35,446 nt of DNA from Burkholderiales bacterium (GCA_005790965.1 SXTL01000060.1:1-35446); one strand, 5' to 3'. Positions 14,667 through 24,631 are shown, counted from the stretch's first letter. The notes: generated by a model not told the origin, from the sequence alone. Program-made: numbers and translations.

Positions 14667-15923
14667 TTAAAAAGTATCCTTGAACCATTGCTTCATCCGA
14701 TCTGCGAGAGCGGCAACCCCTCCCTCACCCAGAAACATCCCCTTTTCCGCCGGATCACGCTGCTCCAGGCCCGCGATTAGTAGCCCCACACTGGTGGCAT
14801 AACGCGGATTGCGAACCCGCTCGGAGAGCCCCCCCGCATAGTTGGGAACCCCCACCCGCACCGGCACATGAAATACTTCCTCGGCCAACTCAACCATGCC
14901 CGGCAACAAACTGCTGCCACCGGTCAAGACGATGCCCGACGAGATCTGCTCGAGAAAGCCGGATCGCGTCAGCTCTGCTTTGATCATGCCGAACAATTCT
15001 TCCACGCGCAGTTCGATTACCTCTGCCAACAAAGGCCGGGAGAGCTGGCTCGGCGGGCGGTCTCCGATACCGGGGACTTCAATGATCTCGCGTGAATCGG
15101 CCAGTCCGCGCAGGGCGATGCCATGACGAATCTTCAATTCCTCGGCCTCCCGAGTCGGGGTACGCAGCGCCATGGCGATATCGTTAGTAATCTGATCCCC
15201 GGCAATCGGTAGGACTGCCGTATGTTGAAGCGCACCGTGGGTAAAAACCGCCACATCCGTGGTTCCGCCGCCGATGTCGATCAAGGCCACACCCAGATCC
15301 TTCTCGTCCTCGTTAAGCAAGGCCAGGCTGGAGGCCAACGGCTGCAGGATGAGATCGGACAATTCGACGCCACAACGCCGTACGCACTTCTCCAGATTCT
15401 GTGCGGCCGACACGGCCCCGGTCACAATGTGAATCTTCACCTCTAGGCGCACCCCACTCATGCCCAAGGGATCACGCACATCGCCTTGGCCGTCGATAAT
15501 GAACTCTTGCGGCTCCACATGGAGCACCTGCTGGTCAGTCGAGATATTGACCGCACGCGCCGTCTCCATGACACGATCGACATCGGCTTTGGCGACTTCA
15601 CGGTCGCGCAGCGGCACCATGCCATGCGAATTGAGTGAACGCACATGACTGCCCGAAATGCCCGCATAAACCTCGCGTATCTTGCAGTTGGCCATCAGCT
15701 CGGCATCCTGCAGGGCACGCTGGACCGCCGCCACAGTGTCTTCGATGCTAACGACCACGCCCTTCTTGAGGCCGCGTGAGCTGGTGGCGCTCATGCCAAT
15801 AATGTTAAAACTGCCCTCGTCCGTAGCTTCGGCGACCAGCACCACAATCTTCGAGGTGCCAATATCCAGCCCAACGATCAGATCCTTGTTCTCGCGCATC
15901 TTGCTGATATTCGAAAAACTCAT
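14667..15923 (-). CDS. ftsA: Cell division protein FtsA
   Basis: Actin-like ATPase that tethers FtsZ filaments to the membrane and recruits later divisome proteins. It has 418 residues. Nucleotide-binding blocks are GLDIGTSKIVVLV near residue 18, LIDIGGGTTDVAVF in the middle and VLTGGSSLLPGM late. The C-terminal amphipathic helix ADRMKQWFKDTF is the membrane-targeting sequence. Its ATG overlaps the ftsQ stop by four bases (ATGA), so the two are coupled. ftsZ follows after 106 bases. Confidence 0.97.
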   Translation of the reverse strand: MSFSNISKMRENKDLIVGLDIGTSKIVVLVAEATDEGSFNIIGMSATSSRGLKKGVVVSIEDTVAAVQRALQDAELMANCKIREVYAGISGSHVRSLNSHGMVPLRDREVAKADVDRVMETARAVNISTDQQVLHVEPQEFIIDGQGDVRDPLGMSGVRLEVKIHIVTGAVSAAQNLEKCVRRCGVELSDLILQPLASSLALLNEDEKDLGVALIDIGGGTTDVAVFTHGALQHTAVLPIAGDQITNDIAMALRTPTREAEELKIRHGIALRGLADSREIIEVPGIGDRPPSQLSRPLLAEVIELRVEELFGMIKAELTRSGFLEQISSGIVLTGGSSLLPGMVELAEEVFHVPVRVGVPNYAGGLSERVRNPRYATSVGLLIAGLEQRDPAEKGMFLGEGGVAALADRMKQWFKDTF

Positions 15924-16675
15924 GTATGTGCCTTTGCTGATGACTTGTTCGGTAGCTTTGCAGCTGACGACCCAAGGCGAACTGAAAATCCATTCGGATA
16001 CCGCATATCCACATGCGCAATCGAACCCGCAACCTGGGCCGCGGCCGAATAAAACTGAATGAAGCGTTGGAGCCGCTCACGCAACTGTTCCTGCCCCAAA
16101 TCGATCACCATTCCGTCATTGAGCCCGAGCTGCCAGGCACTGCGTTGATCGACCCGGATCCGCGTGATCGTCCAGCCCTTGGGTGCCAGAAGGGCTGCAA
16201 ATTCCGCATGGCGCCGGGCCACCGCACCCTCCATGCCATCGGGCGCCTCAACTCTGGGCAATTCGGGGGCCGGCTGTGCCGGGTAAACCTCGCCCTGCAC
16301 GCTCAGGGTGTCACGCTCGTTCCAGGCCGCTAACGGAGTGCGCTCTTCGAGGGTTACCCGAATACGCCCTGGCCAGATGCGCTGGGCCTGGGCCCGATAG
16401 ACCCAAGGCATCAATTCGAATTCGTGTTTGACAGCCATCATGTCCAGGCTCAAAAAGCTGCCATGCAACTGCTTCACCGCGCCGCGCACCCCGGCAATAG
16501 TCTGCGTCTGTTGCGCACCACGAATCTCTATCCGCTGGACCGGCAGGCTGCGCTGATACACCACCACCGCGCCATAACCCAAGGCAAAAGCCAGCGTCAG
16601 CAGAAAAATGCCCAGCGCCAGACGATTCATGAGTGGCGCGTTATGAGTTAGGTGATGCGTCGCGCTATGCCACAT
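15920..16675 (-). CDS. ftsQ: Cell division protein FtsQ
   Basis: Bitopic inner-membrane protein that links early and late divisome components through FtsB and FtsL. Starting at the ATG at 16675 gives 251 residues. This start has a strong GAGGAGG site 6-7 bases upstream, placed inside the end of ddlB; a longer frame from 16732 has no such support. One membrane helix lies near residues 18-38 (LALGIFLLTLAFALGYGAVV). The POTRA domain then opens with LPVQRIEIRGAQ, and the FtsQ beta-domain carries the LEERTPLAAWN and YPNGFSVRL blocks. The gene overlaps the last codons of ddlB by 11 bases and ftsA by four bases. Confidence 0.95.
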   Translation of the reverse strand: MWHSATHHLTHNAPLMNRLALGIFLLTLAFALGYGAVVVYQRSLPVQRIEIRGAQQTQTIAGVRGAVKQLHGSFLSLDMMAVKHEFELMPWVYRAQAQRIWPGRIRVTLEERTPLAAWNERDTLSVQGEVYPAQPAPELPRVEAPDGMEGAVARRHAEFAALLAPKGWTITRIRVDQRSAWQLGLNDGMVIDLGQEQLRERLQRFIQFYSAAAQVAGSIAHVDMRYPNGFSVRLGSSAAKLPNKSSAKAHT

Positions 16676-17603
16676 CCGCCACCTCCTCATTAGCCAAAGC
16701 CAGCACTTGCAGACACAGGTCGGCAAACTCAATGCCGCTGGCGCGGGCCGCCATGGGTACCAGACTGTGATCAGTCATCCCCGGCGAGGTGTTGATCTCC
16801 AGCACATAAGGGCGCTGATTCGCATCGAGCAGGATGTCCACCCTACCCCACCCCCGACAACCCAGTACCGCAAAGGCGCGTTGCGCCAATTGCTGCATCT
16901 CGACCTCCAGCGCCGTGGGCAAACCGCTCGGCACCAGATAGCGCGTGTCGTCGCGCAGATACTTGGCCTCGTAGTCGTAGAACTCGGTCGCCGGCACAAT
17001 ACGAATGACTGGTAGGGCACGACCCGCCAAAATACCCACGGTGAATTCGCCACCCGCGAGCTCACGCTCAGCTAGGACCAGGTCGTCATACTGTGCGGCC
17101 TTGCGCCACGCCGCTTGCAAAGCTCCGGGGATCTTGACCTTGGTGATCCCGATACTCGAACCTTCATTGGCTGGCTTGACGAAAATGGGCAGGCCCAGTT
17201 GTTGTTCAATGGCCGCAAAGTCACTATCCCCGGTCAGCAAGGCATATTCCGGTACCGGCAGGCCAGCCACCTGCCACATCAGCTTGCTGCGCCACTTGTC
17301 CATCGCCAACGCCGAGGCCAAAACGCCGCTGCCGGTGTAGGGAATCTTCAGCAAGGACAACGCGCCCTGCATCTGGCCATCCTCACCGCCCCGTCCGTGC
17401 AGGGCGATAAAGACGCGATCGAATCCGGCCGCTTCCAAGCCCTGCAAGCCCCCGCTGGCCGGGTCATAGGGATGCGCATCCACGCCCCGACTCCGCAAGG
17501 CCGCCAAAACAGCCGCGCCGCTCTTTAGCGACACCTCACGCTCTGCCGAGTCCCCTCCCAACAAAACGCCGACTTTACCCAGCCTTTGCATCGTGTCCTT
17601 CAT
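16665..17603 (-). CDS. ddlB: D-alanine--D-alanine ligase
   Basis: ATP-grasp enzyme that joins two D-alanines for the peptidoglycan stem peptide. It has 312 residues. Family blocks are GKVGVLLGGDSAEREVSLKS at the start, FIALHGRGGEDGQMQGAL, the PVFVKP-type loop (LPIFVKPANEGSSIGI), GRVDILLD, and the metal-binding LEINTSPGMTDHSLVP near the end. The ATG overlaps the murB stop by four bases, and the 3' end contains the ribosome binding site and start of ftsQ. The stop is TAG, showing that amber is read as stop elsewhere in this genome. Confidence 0.97.
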   Translation of the reverse strand: MKDTMQRLGKVGVLLGGDSAEREVSLKSGAAVLAALRSRGVDAHPYDPASGGLQGLEAAGFDRVFIALHGRGGEDGQMQGALSLLKIPYTGSGVLASALAMDKWRSKLMWQVAGLPVPEYALLTGDSDFAAIEQQLGLPIFVKPANEGSSIGITKVKIPGALQAAWRKAAQYDDLVLAERELAGGEFTVGILAGRALPVIRIVPATEFYDYEAKYLRDDTRYLVPSGLPTALEVEMQQLAQRAFAVLGCRGWGRVDILLDANQRPYVLEINTSPGMTDHSLVPMAARASGIEFADLCLQVLALANEEVADVA

Positions 17604-18565
17604 ACGGCCTCTCCAACAATACGCACTTCGCGTTGCAACTCGATTCCTGTCTGCGCTTTCACAACCTCTTGCACCTGAACTATCAGGGACTCAATGTCTG
17701 CCGCCCGCGCTTTGCCCAGGTTGACGATGAAATTGGCATGCTTTTCAGACACCTGAGCATCCCCCAACCGTACCGCCTTGAGCCCACAGGTCTCGATCAG
17801 GCGCGCCGCATAGTCGCCGTCTGGGTTGCGAAATACCGAACCGGCATTGGGCAGATTAAGCGGCTGGGTCTCAGCACGCCGGTCCAGCAGACGCCGGGTC
17901 TCGGCCCGAGCGGCCTCGCGGGCATCGGCGTTGGGGTTGCAGCGAAAATGGAACCAGGCGGCGATAAACCATTCCTCGTCGCCCGCCACGAAGCGCACAT
18001 GCCGATAACCAATGTCGTAAGCCTCGTGCGGACGGGTATGCAGATGCCCGGAACGATCAACCGTCAGCACCTGCAACACCGCGCCCCAGGTCTCGTGTCC
18101 ATGACAACCGGCATTCATGGCCAAGGCCCCGCCCACCGTACCTGGGATACCGGCCAGAAACTCGGCGCCCTCCATACCTTCAGCGCTAACAAAACGCGCC
18201 AATTTTGGGCTAGAGACGCCAGCTTCGGCATACACCACCGCCTCGTCGGCCTGTAAGTGCGCACACCATTCCGGAAAATCGCCCCGGGCCGCAACGCGCA
18301 ACTCGGACAACAAGCCATGCAAAAAAACCACCGTGCCACGCACTCCGCCATCGCGCACCAGCAAGTTGCTCCCCAGACCAAGAAACAAGACGGGTTCTTC
18401 GGCCGGGAGCTGACGCAGGAAGGCGCACAAATCGTCAAGGTCAGCCGGCTCATAAAAACGCTCAGCCGGGCCGCCCACGCGCCAGCTCGTATAGCGGCTC
18501 AACGGCACCCGGTGGCGCAAGGTGCCACGCAGAAGATCTGGATTGGAGAGGGTGTGATCAATCAC
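17600..18565 (-). CDS. murB: UDP-N-acetylenolpyruvoylglucosamine reductase
   Basis: FAD enzyme that reduces UDP-GlcNAc-enolpyruvate to UDP-MurNAc with NADPH. It has 321 residues. The FAD-binding part shows TSWRVGGPAERFY, LFLGLGSNLLVRDGG and GIPGTVGGALAMNAGCHG. The C-terminal part has NAGSVFRNP, with the catalytic serine region, and EKHANFIVN. The start codon is GTG and overlaps the murC stop (GTGA). The murC-murB-ddlB order is the standard dcw arrangement. Confidence 0.97.
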   Translation of the reverse strand: MIDHTLSNPDLLRGTLRHRVPLSRYTSWRVGGPAERFYEPADLDDLCAFLRQLPAEEPVLFLGLGSNLLVRDGGVRGTVVFLHGLLSELRVAARGDFPEWCAHLQADEAVVYAEAGVSSPKLARFVSAEGMEGAEFLAGIPGTVGGALAMNAGCHGHETWGAVLQVLTVDRSGHLHTRPHEAYDIGYRHVRFVAGDEEWFIAAWFHFRCNPNADAREAARAETRRLLDRRAETQPLNLPNAGSVFRNPDGDYAARLIETCGLKAVRLGDAQVSEKHANFIVNLGKARAADIESLIVQVQEVVKAQTGIELQREVRIVGEAV

Positions 18566-19950
18566 CTTTCAGCCCCCGCCAAGCGACCGGGCAGCTGCCC
18601 GATCGACCCAGCCCCCATAGTCAGCACCACATCGCCGGCCTTGAGCAGCCCCACCAGGGCCGCATCTACCTCAGTCACCTCCGGCACGAACAGCGGCTCG
18701 CGACCCCGCAAACGCAAGGCGCGCGCCAAGCTGCGACCATCGGCCGCCACCACAGGCGCCTCTCCCGCCGCATAGACCTCAGTCAACAGCACACTATCCG
18801 CCTGCGCCAAGACCGCGACAAAGTCTTCAAATAAGTCGCGGGTGCGGGTATAGCGATGCGGTTGAAAGACCAGCACGATGCGCCGGCCCGGAAAGGCCCC
18901 ACGCGCAGCCGCCAGAGTCGCCGCCATTTCCACCGGATGATGGCCGTAGTCATCCACTAGGGTGTAGTGGCCGCCCTGCGGCAGAGTAATCTCACCATAA
19001 CGCTGGAAGCGCCGCCCCACCCCATGGAATTCAGCCAGGGCCTTTTGCACCGCCGCATCCGGCAGATTGAGTTCCCAGGCCACACCGATAGCGGCCAAGG
19101 CGTTGCGTACATTGTGCAAACCCGGCAGGTTCAGGCGAATATCAATGGCTGAACGACTGCCATTGCGCAGCGCTGTAAAACGCATTCCGCCAGCCTCGGG
19201 CCGCACCTCAATTGCCTGAATACCCGCCCCCTCGGAGAGGCCGTAAGTCATGACCGGGCGAGTCACCCGAGCGCGAATTGCAGCCACACCGGGGTCATCA
19301 ATACACAAGAAACTCATGCCCCAGAACGGCAAGCGATGAATGAATTCAATGAAGGCCGCCTGCAAACGCTCGACACTGTGGCCGTAGGTCTCCATGTGAT
19401 CCTGATCGATGTTGGTGACGATCGCGATCACCGGCGACAGATGCAGGAATGAGGCGTCCGATTCGTCCGCCTCGGCCACCAGATATTCACCCTGACCAAG
19501 ACGCGCATTGGCCTCGGCGGCCAAGAGCTTACCGCCGATGACGAAGGTCGGATCGACACCAGCCTCCGATAGCACACTGGCGATCAGACTGGTGGTCGTG
19601 GTCTTGCCATGCGTCCCGGCAACCGCAATCCCCTGCTTGAAGCGCATTAACTCAGCCAGCATCATTGCTCGCGCGACCACTGGAATCTGTGCGGCGCGCG
19701 CCGCCACGACCTCGGGGTTGTCGGCCTGCACCGCCGTCGAGGTGACGATCACATCGACACCCTGCACCTGACTCGCGTCATGCCCCTGATATACGCGTGC
19801 GCCTAAGCTGGCCAGCCGCTTTGTCACGGCGTTCTCAGCCTTGTCACTCCCGCTGACCTCGAAGCCCAGATTAATCAACACCTCGGCGATACCGCTCATA
19901 CCGGCGCCGCCGATGCCCACGAAGTGGATCCGCTTGACCTTATGTTTCAT
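18562..19950 (-). CDS. murC: UDP-N-acetylmuramate--L-alanine ligase
   Basis: Adds L-alanine to UDP-MurNAc, the first of the four Mur ligases. It has 462 residues. The N-terminal Rossmann domain begins KRIHFVGIGGAGMSGIAEVL. The ATP loop GTHGKTTT is at residues 112-119, followed by EADESDASFLHL, NIDQDHMETYG, and the C-terminal DDYGHHPVEM and FQPHRYTRT blocks. The ATG overlaps the murG stop by four bases. Confidence 0.98.
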   Translation of the reverse strand: MKHKVKRIHFVGIGGAGMSGIAEVLINLGFEVSGSDKAENAVTKRLASLGARVYQGHDASQVQGVDVIVTSTAVQADNPEVVAARAAQIPVVARAMMLAELMRFKQGIAVAGTHGKTTTTSLIASVLSEAGVDPTFVIGGKLLAAEANARLGQGEYLVAEADESDASFLHLSPVIAIVTNIDQDHMETYGHSVERLQAAFIEFIHRLPFWGMSFLCIDDPGVAAIRARVTRPVMTYGLSEGAGIQAIEVRPEAGGMRFTALRNGSRSAIDIRLNLPGLHNVRNALAAIGVAWELNLPDAAVQKALAEFHGVGRRFQRYGEITLPQGGHYTLVDDYGHHPVEMAATLAAARGAFPGRRIVLVFQPHRYTRTRDLFEDFVAVLAQADSVLLTEVYAAGEAPVVAADGRSLARALRLRGREPLFVPEVTEVDAALVGLLKAGDVVLTMGAGSIGQLPGRLAGAER

Positions 19951-21038
19951 CGCCCTATCTCCTCCATGGCATCGGCCACGCTTACCGCCGCGTGCGGAAG
20001 GGCCAGCGCCCGCGCCCGGCAGGCCCGCTCGACCAATTCCGCCCGAGTCAACGAACGCAACCAGGCCGCTAGCGATTCCGCTGTCAGGTTAGATTGCGGC
20101 AACAACCAGCCTGCATTGGCATCGACCAGGTAGCGCGCGTTGGCCGTCTGGTGATCGTCCACGGCATACGGGAAAGGCACCAATCCTGCAGCCACGCCTG
20201 CGGCGGCTAGTTCAGACACCGTCGAGGCCCCGGCCCGGCAAATCACGCTATCCGCCCAGCCATACGCCGCCGCCATATCTTCGATAAAGGCGACGCATTC
20301 GCCCGCCACACCGCACTGCGCATAATTCTTTTGCAGGTCCTCGAGATGCTTGGCTCCCGCCTGATGCCGTACCTGCGGCCGCTCGGCCTCAGGGATCAAG
20401 GCCAAGGCCTGCGGTATCAGGCTATTCAAAGCTGTAGCCCCCAAACTGCCGCCGATCACTAGGAGGCGCAACGCTCCAGCTCGTCCTGCCAAGCGTTGCG
20501 CTGGCTCGGCCAGCGCGGCAATCTCGGCTCGCACCGGGTTACCCACAAACCGCGTCTCGGCTCGACAACCCGGGATGGCGCGGCGACCCGTAAAACCTCC
20601 TGGCAGACCCAGCAAAATACGATCTGCCACGCAGGCCAGCAGTCGGTTGGTCAAACCAGCGTGGGCATTCTGTTCGTGAATCGCCAGCGGTCGACCCAAC
20701 AGCGCGGCCATCATGCCCCCCGGGAAGGCCGCGTAACCACCCATGCCCAAGACCACGGCCGGCCGGACCCGTCGCACGATCCGCAGCGCCTGCCAGAAGG
20801 CCCGCAAAAGTTGCAGCGGCAACAGGGCCAGACGCATCACGCCTTTGCCACGCACCCCGGCCAGCGTCAGGGTCTCCAGGCGAATCCCCTGTGCCGGTAC
20901 CAGTTTGGCTTCTATCCCAGCGGCGGTTCCGAGCCAAGTGATGTGCCAACCGCGGGTGCGCAGGACTTCCGCCACAGCCAAAGCGGGAATGACATGCCCA
21001 CCGGTCCCGCCCGCCATAATCAGCGCGTGACGATTCAT
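19947..21038 (-). CDS. murG: Lipid II synthase MurG (UDP-GlcNAc transferase)
   Basis: Peripheral GT28-family glycosyltransferase that adds GlcNAc to lipid I on the cytoplasmic face. From the ATG at 21038 it has 363 residues, the usual length. That start overlaps the ftsW stop as ATGA and has a GGGAGG site; an upstream in-frame start at 21110 would add 24 unrelated residues lying inside ftsW. Motifs are LIMAGGTGGHVIPALAVAE, GMGGYAAFPGG, HEQNAHAGLTNR, GGSLGA and the UDP-sugar-binding RAGASTVSELAAAG. It lies between ftsW and murC as usual. Confidence 0.97.
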   Translation of the reverse strand: MNRHALIMAGGTGGHVIPALAVAEVLRTRGWHITWLGTAAGIEAKLVPAQGIRLETLTLAGVRGKGVMRLALLPLQLLRAFWQALRIVRRVRPAVVLGMGGYAAFPGGMMAALLGRPLAIHEQNAHAGLTNRLLACVADRILLGLPGGFTGRRAIPGCRAETRFVGNPVRAEIAALAEPAQRLAGRAGALRLLVIGGSLGATALNSLIPQALALIPEAERPQVRHQAGAKHLEDLQKNYAQCGVAGECVAFIEDMAAAYGWADSVICRAGASTVSELAAAGVAAGLVPFPYAVDDHQTANARYLVDANAGWLLPQSNLTAESLAAWLRSLTRAELVERACRARALALPHAAVSVADAMEEIGR

Positions 21039-22198
21039 GCCGGCCTCCCGCCACGCATCAACAGCCGATTCTCGTAATCCACCCGCAACACCAAGGCGAT
21101 TGCCAGACAATTAACCAGCAGGCCGGAGCCGCCGTAACTCATCAGCGGCAGGGTCAGTCCCTTGGCCGGCAGAGCCCCCAGATTGACCCCAATATTGATA
21201 AAGCACTGCGCACCCAGCCAGACCGCGACCCCTTGCGCTACCAGGGCCTGAAAATTCCGTCCCATCAAGGAGGCTTGCCACCCAATGGAAATGGCCCGCC
21301 AAATCACCCAAGCGAAAAGGCCCATGACCACCACTATCCCCAGCGCGCCGAGCTCTTCACCCAAAATGGCGATCAGGAAATCGGTGTGCGCCTCGGGCAG
21401 ATAGGCCAATTTCTCGACGCTCTCGCCCAATCCCACGCCCAGCCAGCCACCACGCCCCACCGCCATCAAGGCATGCGTGACCTGATATCCCGCACCGAGA
21501 GGATCACCCCACGGGTCCATGAAGTTCATCATCCGTACCAAGCGGTAGGGGTTGGCCTGAACGAGAGTAATCACTCCCAGAACCACCAGAACCAACAAGA
21601 ATAGAAACAAACGCAGATTCAGTCCGCCCAGGAACAAAATGCCCATGGCGATAGCCACGATAACCAGCGTAGCCCCTAAATCGGGCTCCATCTGCAACAG
21701 GCCGGTGATGAGCAACATGACCAGAAACATGGGCAGAAAACCCTTTTGAATACTGCCCATGAGCGCGGCTTTGCGCACCGTGTAGTCTGCTGCGTAAATA
21801 ACCGTGGCCAGCTTCATAAGTTCCGATGGCTGAAAATTGCCGAGCGGGCCAAGACTAATCCAGCGCCAACTGCCCTTTACTTCGCGCCCAATGCCCGGCA
21901 CGAAGACCAGTACCAGAAGGGCTGTCGACACCAAAAAAAGGATAGGTGCGGCCTTCTGCCACGCCGCAGACGGGAGGCGGAAGAGGGCCATAGCGGCCGT
22001 GATCGCAATCAGCAACGAAACGCTGTGACGGAGCAGGTAATGTTGCGCGCTGTGGTTAGCCGTGCGCGCCTCAGCGATGCTGATCGAAGAGGAATAGACC
22101 ATCACCAGACCCAGAGCAAGCAGCCCCGTAACCACCCAGAACAAGGCCATGTCATAGGGCTGCAGCGTAGTGCGCTTCAAGGCGGCGTTATAAAACAT
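21035..22198 (-). CDS. ftsW: Septal peptidoglycan glycosyltransferase FtsW
   Basis: SEDS-family polytopic membrane enzyme that polymerises lipid II at the septum with FtsI. It has 387 residues and about ten membrane segments. Family landmarks are GSWRWISLGPLGNFQPSELM, MEPDLGATLVI, YQVTHALMAVGRGGWLGVGLG, LPEAHTDFLIAILGEELG and the last-helix LPLMSYGGSG. The start overlaps the end of murD by 11 bases, and the stop overlaps the murG ATG. RodA is excluded by the dcw context and sequence. Confidence 0.97.
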   Translation of the reverse strand: MFYNAALKRTTLQPYDMALFWVVTGLLALGLVMVYSSSISIAEARTANHSAQHYLLRHSVSLLIAITAAMALFRLPSAAWQKAAPILFLVSTALLVLVFVPGIGREVKGSWRWISLGPLGNFQPSELMKLATVIYAADYTVRKAALMGSIQKGFLPMFLVMLLITGLLQMEPDLGATLVIVAIAMGILFLGGLNLRLFLFLLVLVVLGVITLVQANPYRLVRMMNFMDPWGDPLGAGYQVTHALMAVGRGGWLGVGLGESVEKLAYLPEAHTDFLIAILGEELGALGIVVVMGLFAWVIWRAISIGWQASLMGRNFQALVAQGVAVWLGAQCFINIGVNLGALPAKGLTLPLMSYGGSGLLVNCLAIALVLRVDYENRLLMRGGRPA

Positions 22199-23549
22199 GC
22201 GCCACCTCCTCTTTCAGCACCTCAGCCTTGAATACCTCGGCACGGTGCACATAGTTACGGAACTGATCCCAAGATGCGCAGGCCGGTGAAAGCAATACCA
22301 CATCGCCCGGTTGGGCTAAAGTGCGGGCTGCCGCCACGGCCCTCTCCAAGGTCTCACATTGCTGAACCGAGGCCCGCGGCCCCAAGGCAGACTCAATCAG
22401 TCGAGCATCACGGCCAATCAGCAACACGGCGCGCGCGTGACGCGCTGCCTCGCGGAGCGGCGAGAAGTCCTGACCCTTGCCATCCCCCCCCGCAATCAAG
22501 ATTACCGGCTGAGTAAAACCCTTCAGCGCGGCCTCAGTCGCGCCCACATTCGTGCCTTTGGAATCGTCGTACCATGTCACGCCGTTGATCTCAGCCACCC
22601 TTTCAACACGATGCGGCAAGCCCCTGAAAGTACGCAACGCCGGTAACAGCTGCTCATAAGACAGGGCGATGGCACGACACAATGCCAACGCGGCTAGGGC
22701 GTTGGCAGCATTGTGCAAGCCCGCAATAGGCAACTCGCCAACCGGACATAAAGTCGTTGCGCCCTCGGCCAGCCAGAGCACTCCTTGCTCGCGCACGACG
22801 CCGTATTCCAGCTTGTCTGCATTCAACCCGAAACTGCGCATATCACGGCCTGAATTGGCCAGCGCTGCAGCCGGTGCATCATCCCGATTGACGATCTGCA
22901 CGGCGGCATGAGCGTAGATGCGCGCCTTAGCGGCCGCGTAACCGTCCATGCCGTCATAACGGTCGAGATGATCTTCGGATAAGTTCAGCACCGTAGCCGC
23001 CGCGGGTTTCAGAGTGTGTGTGGTTTCCAGCTGGAAACTGGACAGTTCCAGTACCCACACCTCCGGGCGATGTCCGGCCAGGAGTGCGTCCAACACCGGC
23101 AGACCGATATTTCCAGCCACGACGGTTTTCTTGCCGGTCGCCGCGCAGAGATGCCCAACCAGACTGGTGACGGTACTCTTGCCGTTGGAACCGGTGATGG
23201 CAATAACCTGGCTGGCATCCCCCGCAATGGCGCGGGCGAAAAGCTCGACATCACCCACAATGTCTTTTCCCGCCTTGGCCGCAGCGGCAATCTCGGGCGT
23301 AGCCACAGCAACGCCAGGACTGACCACAATCATCTCGGCCCAAGTGAAATCGGCGCTGTCGAACCGTCCCAGGGTCAGCGCCTCTGCCGGCAAAATCGAG
23401 GCATGCGGCGGGAGTTCGCGTGAGTCCGTGCCGCGTACCACAGCCCCTTGCGCTAATAACCAGCGCACGCAGGACGCACCGGTATCACCCAGCCCTACAA
23501 CCAGGGCCTTGATAGCGGTGCTGTCTGTGCGTGTGCAGGCCATGTTCAT
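22188..23549 (-). CDS. murD: UDP-N-acetylmuramoylalanine--D-glutamate ligase
   Basis: Adds D-glutamate to UDP-MurNAc-L-Ala. It has 453 residues. The N-terminal domain has ALVVGLGDTGASCVRWL, the ATP loop GSNGKST is at residues 120-126, then LELSSFQLETTH, NLSEDHLDRYDGM, GLPHRVERVAEINGVTWYDD and the closing LLSPACASWDQFRNY. Two ATG codons two apart are possible starts; the first overlaps the mraY stop by four bases and is preferred. Confidence 0.97.
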   Translation of the reverse strand: MNMACTRTDSTAIKALVVGLGDTGASCVRWLLAQGAVVRGTDSRELPPHASILPAEALTLGRFDSADFTWAEMIVVSPGVAVATPEIAAAAKAGKDIVGDVELFARAIAGDASQVIAITGSNGKSTVTSLVGHLCAATGKKTVVAGNIGLPVLDALLAGHRPEVWVLELSSFQLETTHTLKPAAATVLNLSEDHLDRYDGMDGYAAAKARIYAHAAVQIVNRDDAPAAALANSGRDMRSFGLNADKLEYGVVREQGVLWLAEGATTLCPVGELPIAGLHNAANALAALALCRAIALSYEQLLPALRTFRGLPHRVERVAEINGVTWYDDSKGTNVGATEAALKGFTQPVILIAGGDGKGQDFSPLREAARHARAVLLIGRDARLIESALGPRASVQQCETLERAVAAARTLAQPGDVVLLSPACASWDQFRNYVHRAEVFKAEVLKEEVAHVL

Positions 23550-24631
23550 CGCAGCTTCAAGGTAGACAGGCCGATCAATACCAGCATCATCGAGATAATC
23601 CAGAAGCGCACCACGACCTGGTTCTCTTTCCAGCCCTTGATCTCGAAGTGGTGGTGGATAGGCGCCATCAGGAAGACGCGCTTGCCGCGCAATTTGTAGC
23701 TGGCGACTTGAATCATCACCGACACCGTTTCAGCGACGAACACGCCCCCCATGATGAACAACACAATTTCCTGCCGTACGATGACTGCGATCACCCCCAG
23801 CCCGCCCCCCAAGGCCAGCGCCCCGACATCACCCATGAACACCTCGGCGGGATAGGCGTTGAACCACAGGAAGGCAAGCCCTGCGCCAACGATGGCGGAG
23901 CAAATGATGACCAGTTCGCCGGCACCTGGAATGAAGGGCAGAGCCAAATATTTGGCAAACACGGCATGGCCCGCGACATAGGCAAAAATGCCCAACGCAC
24001 CGCCCACCATCACCGTTGGCAGGATGGCCAGGCCGTCTGCACCGTCAGTCAGATTGACTGCGTTGCTGGCGCCGACGATGACGAAGTAGGCGAGAATCAC
24101 AAAACCGACCGTCCCCAACGGAATGGCGACTTCCTTGAAGAAAGGCACGATCAGCTCGGTTTGAGCCGGCAGGTGGGCGGAGTAAGCCAACCACAGCGCC
24201 ACAATCAGCGCGATCACCGACTGCCAGAAATATTTCCAGCGCGAGGCCAGGCCCTTCGGATCGCGATACACCACCTTGCGCCAGTCATCGACCCACCCGA
24301 CGATGCCAAAGCCGATTAAAGTCACCAGCGTGGCCCACACATAGCGGCTGGAGAGATCTGCCCACAGCAGCGTCGTCAAGGTAATGGCGACCAAGATCAG
24401 CACGCCGCCCATAGTCGGGGTGCCTTGCTTAACAAGATGGGTTTGCGGGCCGTCGGTACGCACGGCTTGACCGACTTTTTTGGCCGCCAGCCAGCGAATC
24501 AAGGCTGGACCGATGAGGAAAGAAATCGCCAGCGCGGTCAGCGCCGCCAGCACCGCTCGCAGGGTGATGTACTGGAACACATTGAAGGCGCGCACATCGT
24601 GGCCAAGCCACTGAGCCAGCATTAAGAACAT
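23546..24631 (-). CDS. mraY: Phospho-MurNAc-pentapeptide transferase
   Basis: Integral membrane enzyme that transfers the phospho-MurNAc-pentapeptide to undecaprenyl phosphate to make lipid I. It has 361 residues and about ten membrane helices. Catalytic landmarks are TMGGVLIL, GFVDDW-like GIVGWVDDWRKV, the NAVNLTDGADGLA motif, EVFMGDVGALALGG and the APIHHHFEIKGWKE histidine block. It overlaps murF by 10 bases at its start and murD by four at its end. Confidence 0.98.
   Translation of the reverse strand: MFLMLAQWLGHDVRAFNVFQYITLRAVLAALTALAISFLIGPALIRWLAAKKVGQAVRTDGPQTHLVKQGTPTMGGVLILVAITLTTLLWADLSSRYVWATLVTLIGFGIVGWVDDWRKVVYRDPKGLASRWKYFWQSVIALIVALWLAYSAHLPAQTELIVPFFKEVAIPLGTVGFVILAYFVIVGASNAVNLTDGADGLAILPTVMVGGALGIFAYVAGHAVFAKYLALPFIPGAGELVIICSAIVGAGLAFLWFNAYPAEVFMGDVGALALGGGLGVIAVIVRQEIVLFIMGGVFVAETVSVMIQVASYKLRGKRVFLMAPIHHHFEIKGWKENQVVVRFWIISMMLVLIGLSTLKLR

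Noticed and set aside
16676..16732. N-terminal extension of FtsQ
   Set aside because: The extra codons lie within ddlB and encode a Cys- and Trp-rich stretch with no family match; the ATG at 16675 has a strong ribosome binding site.
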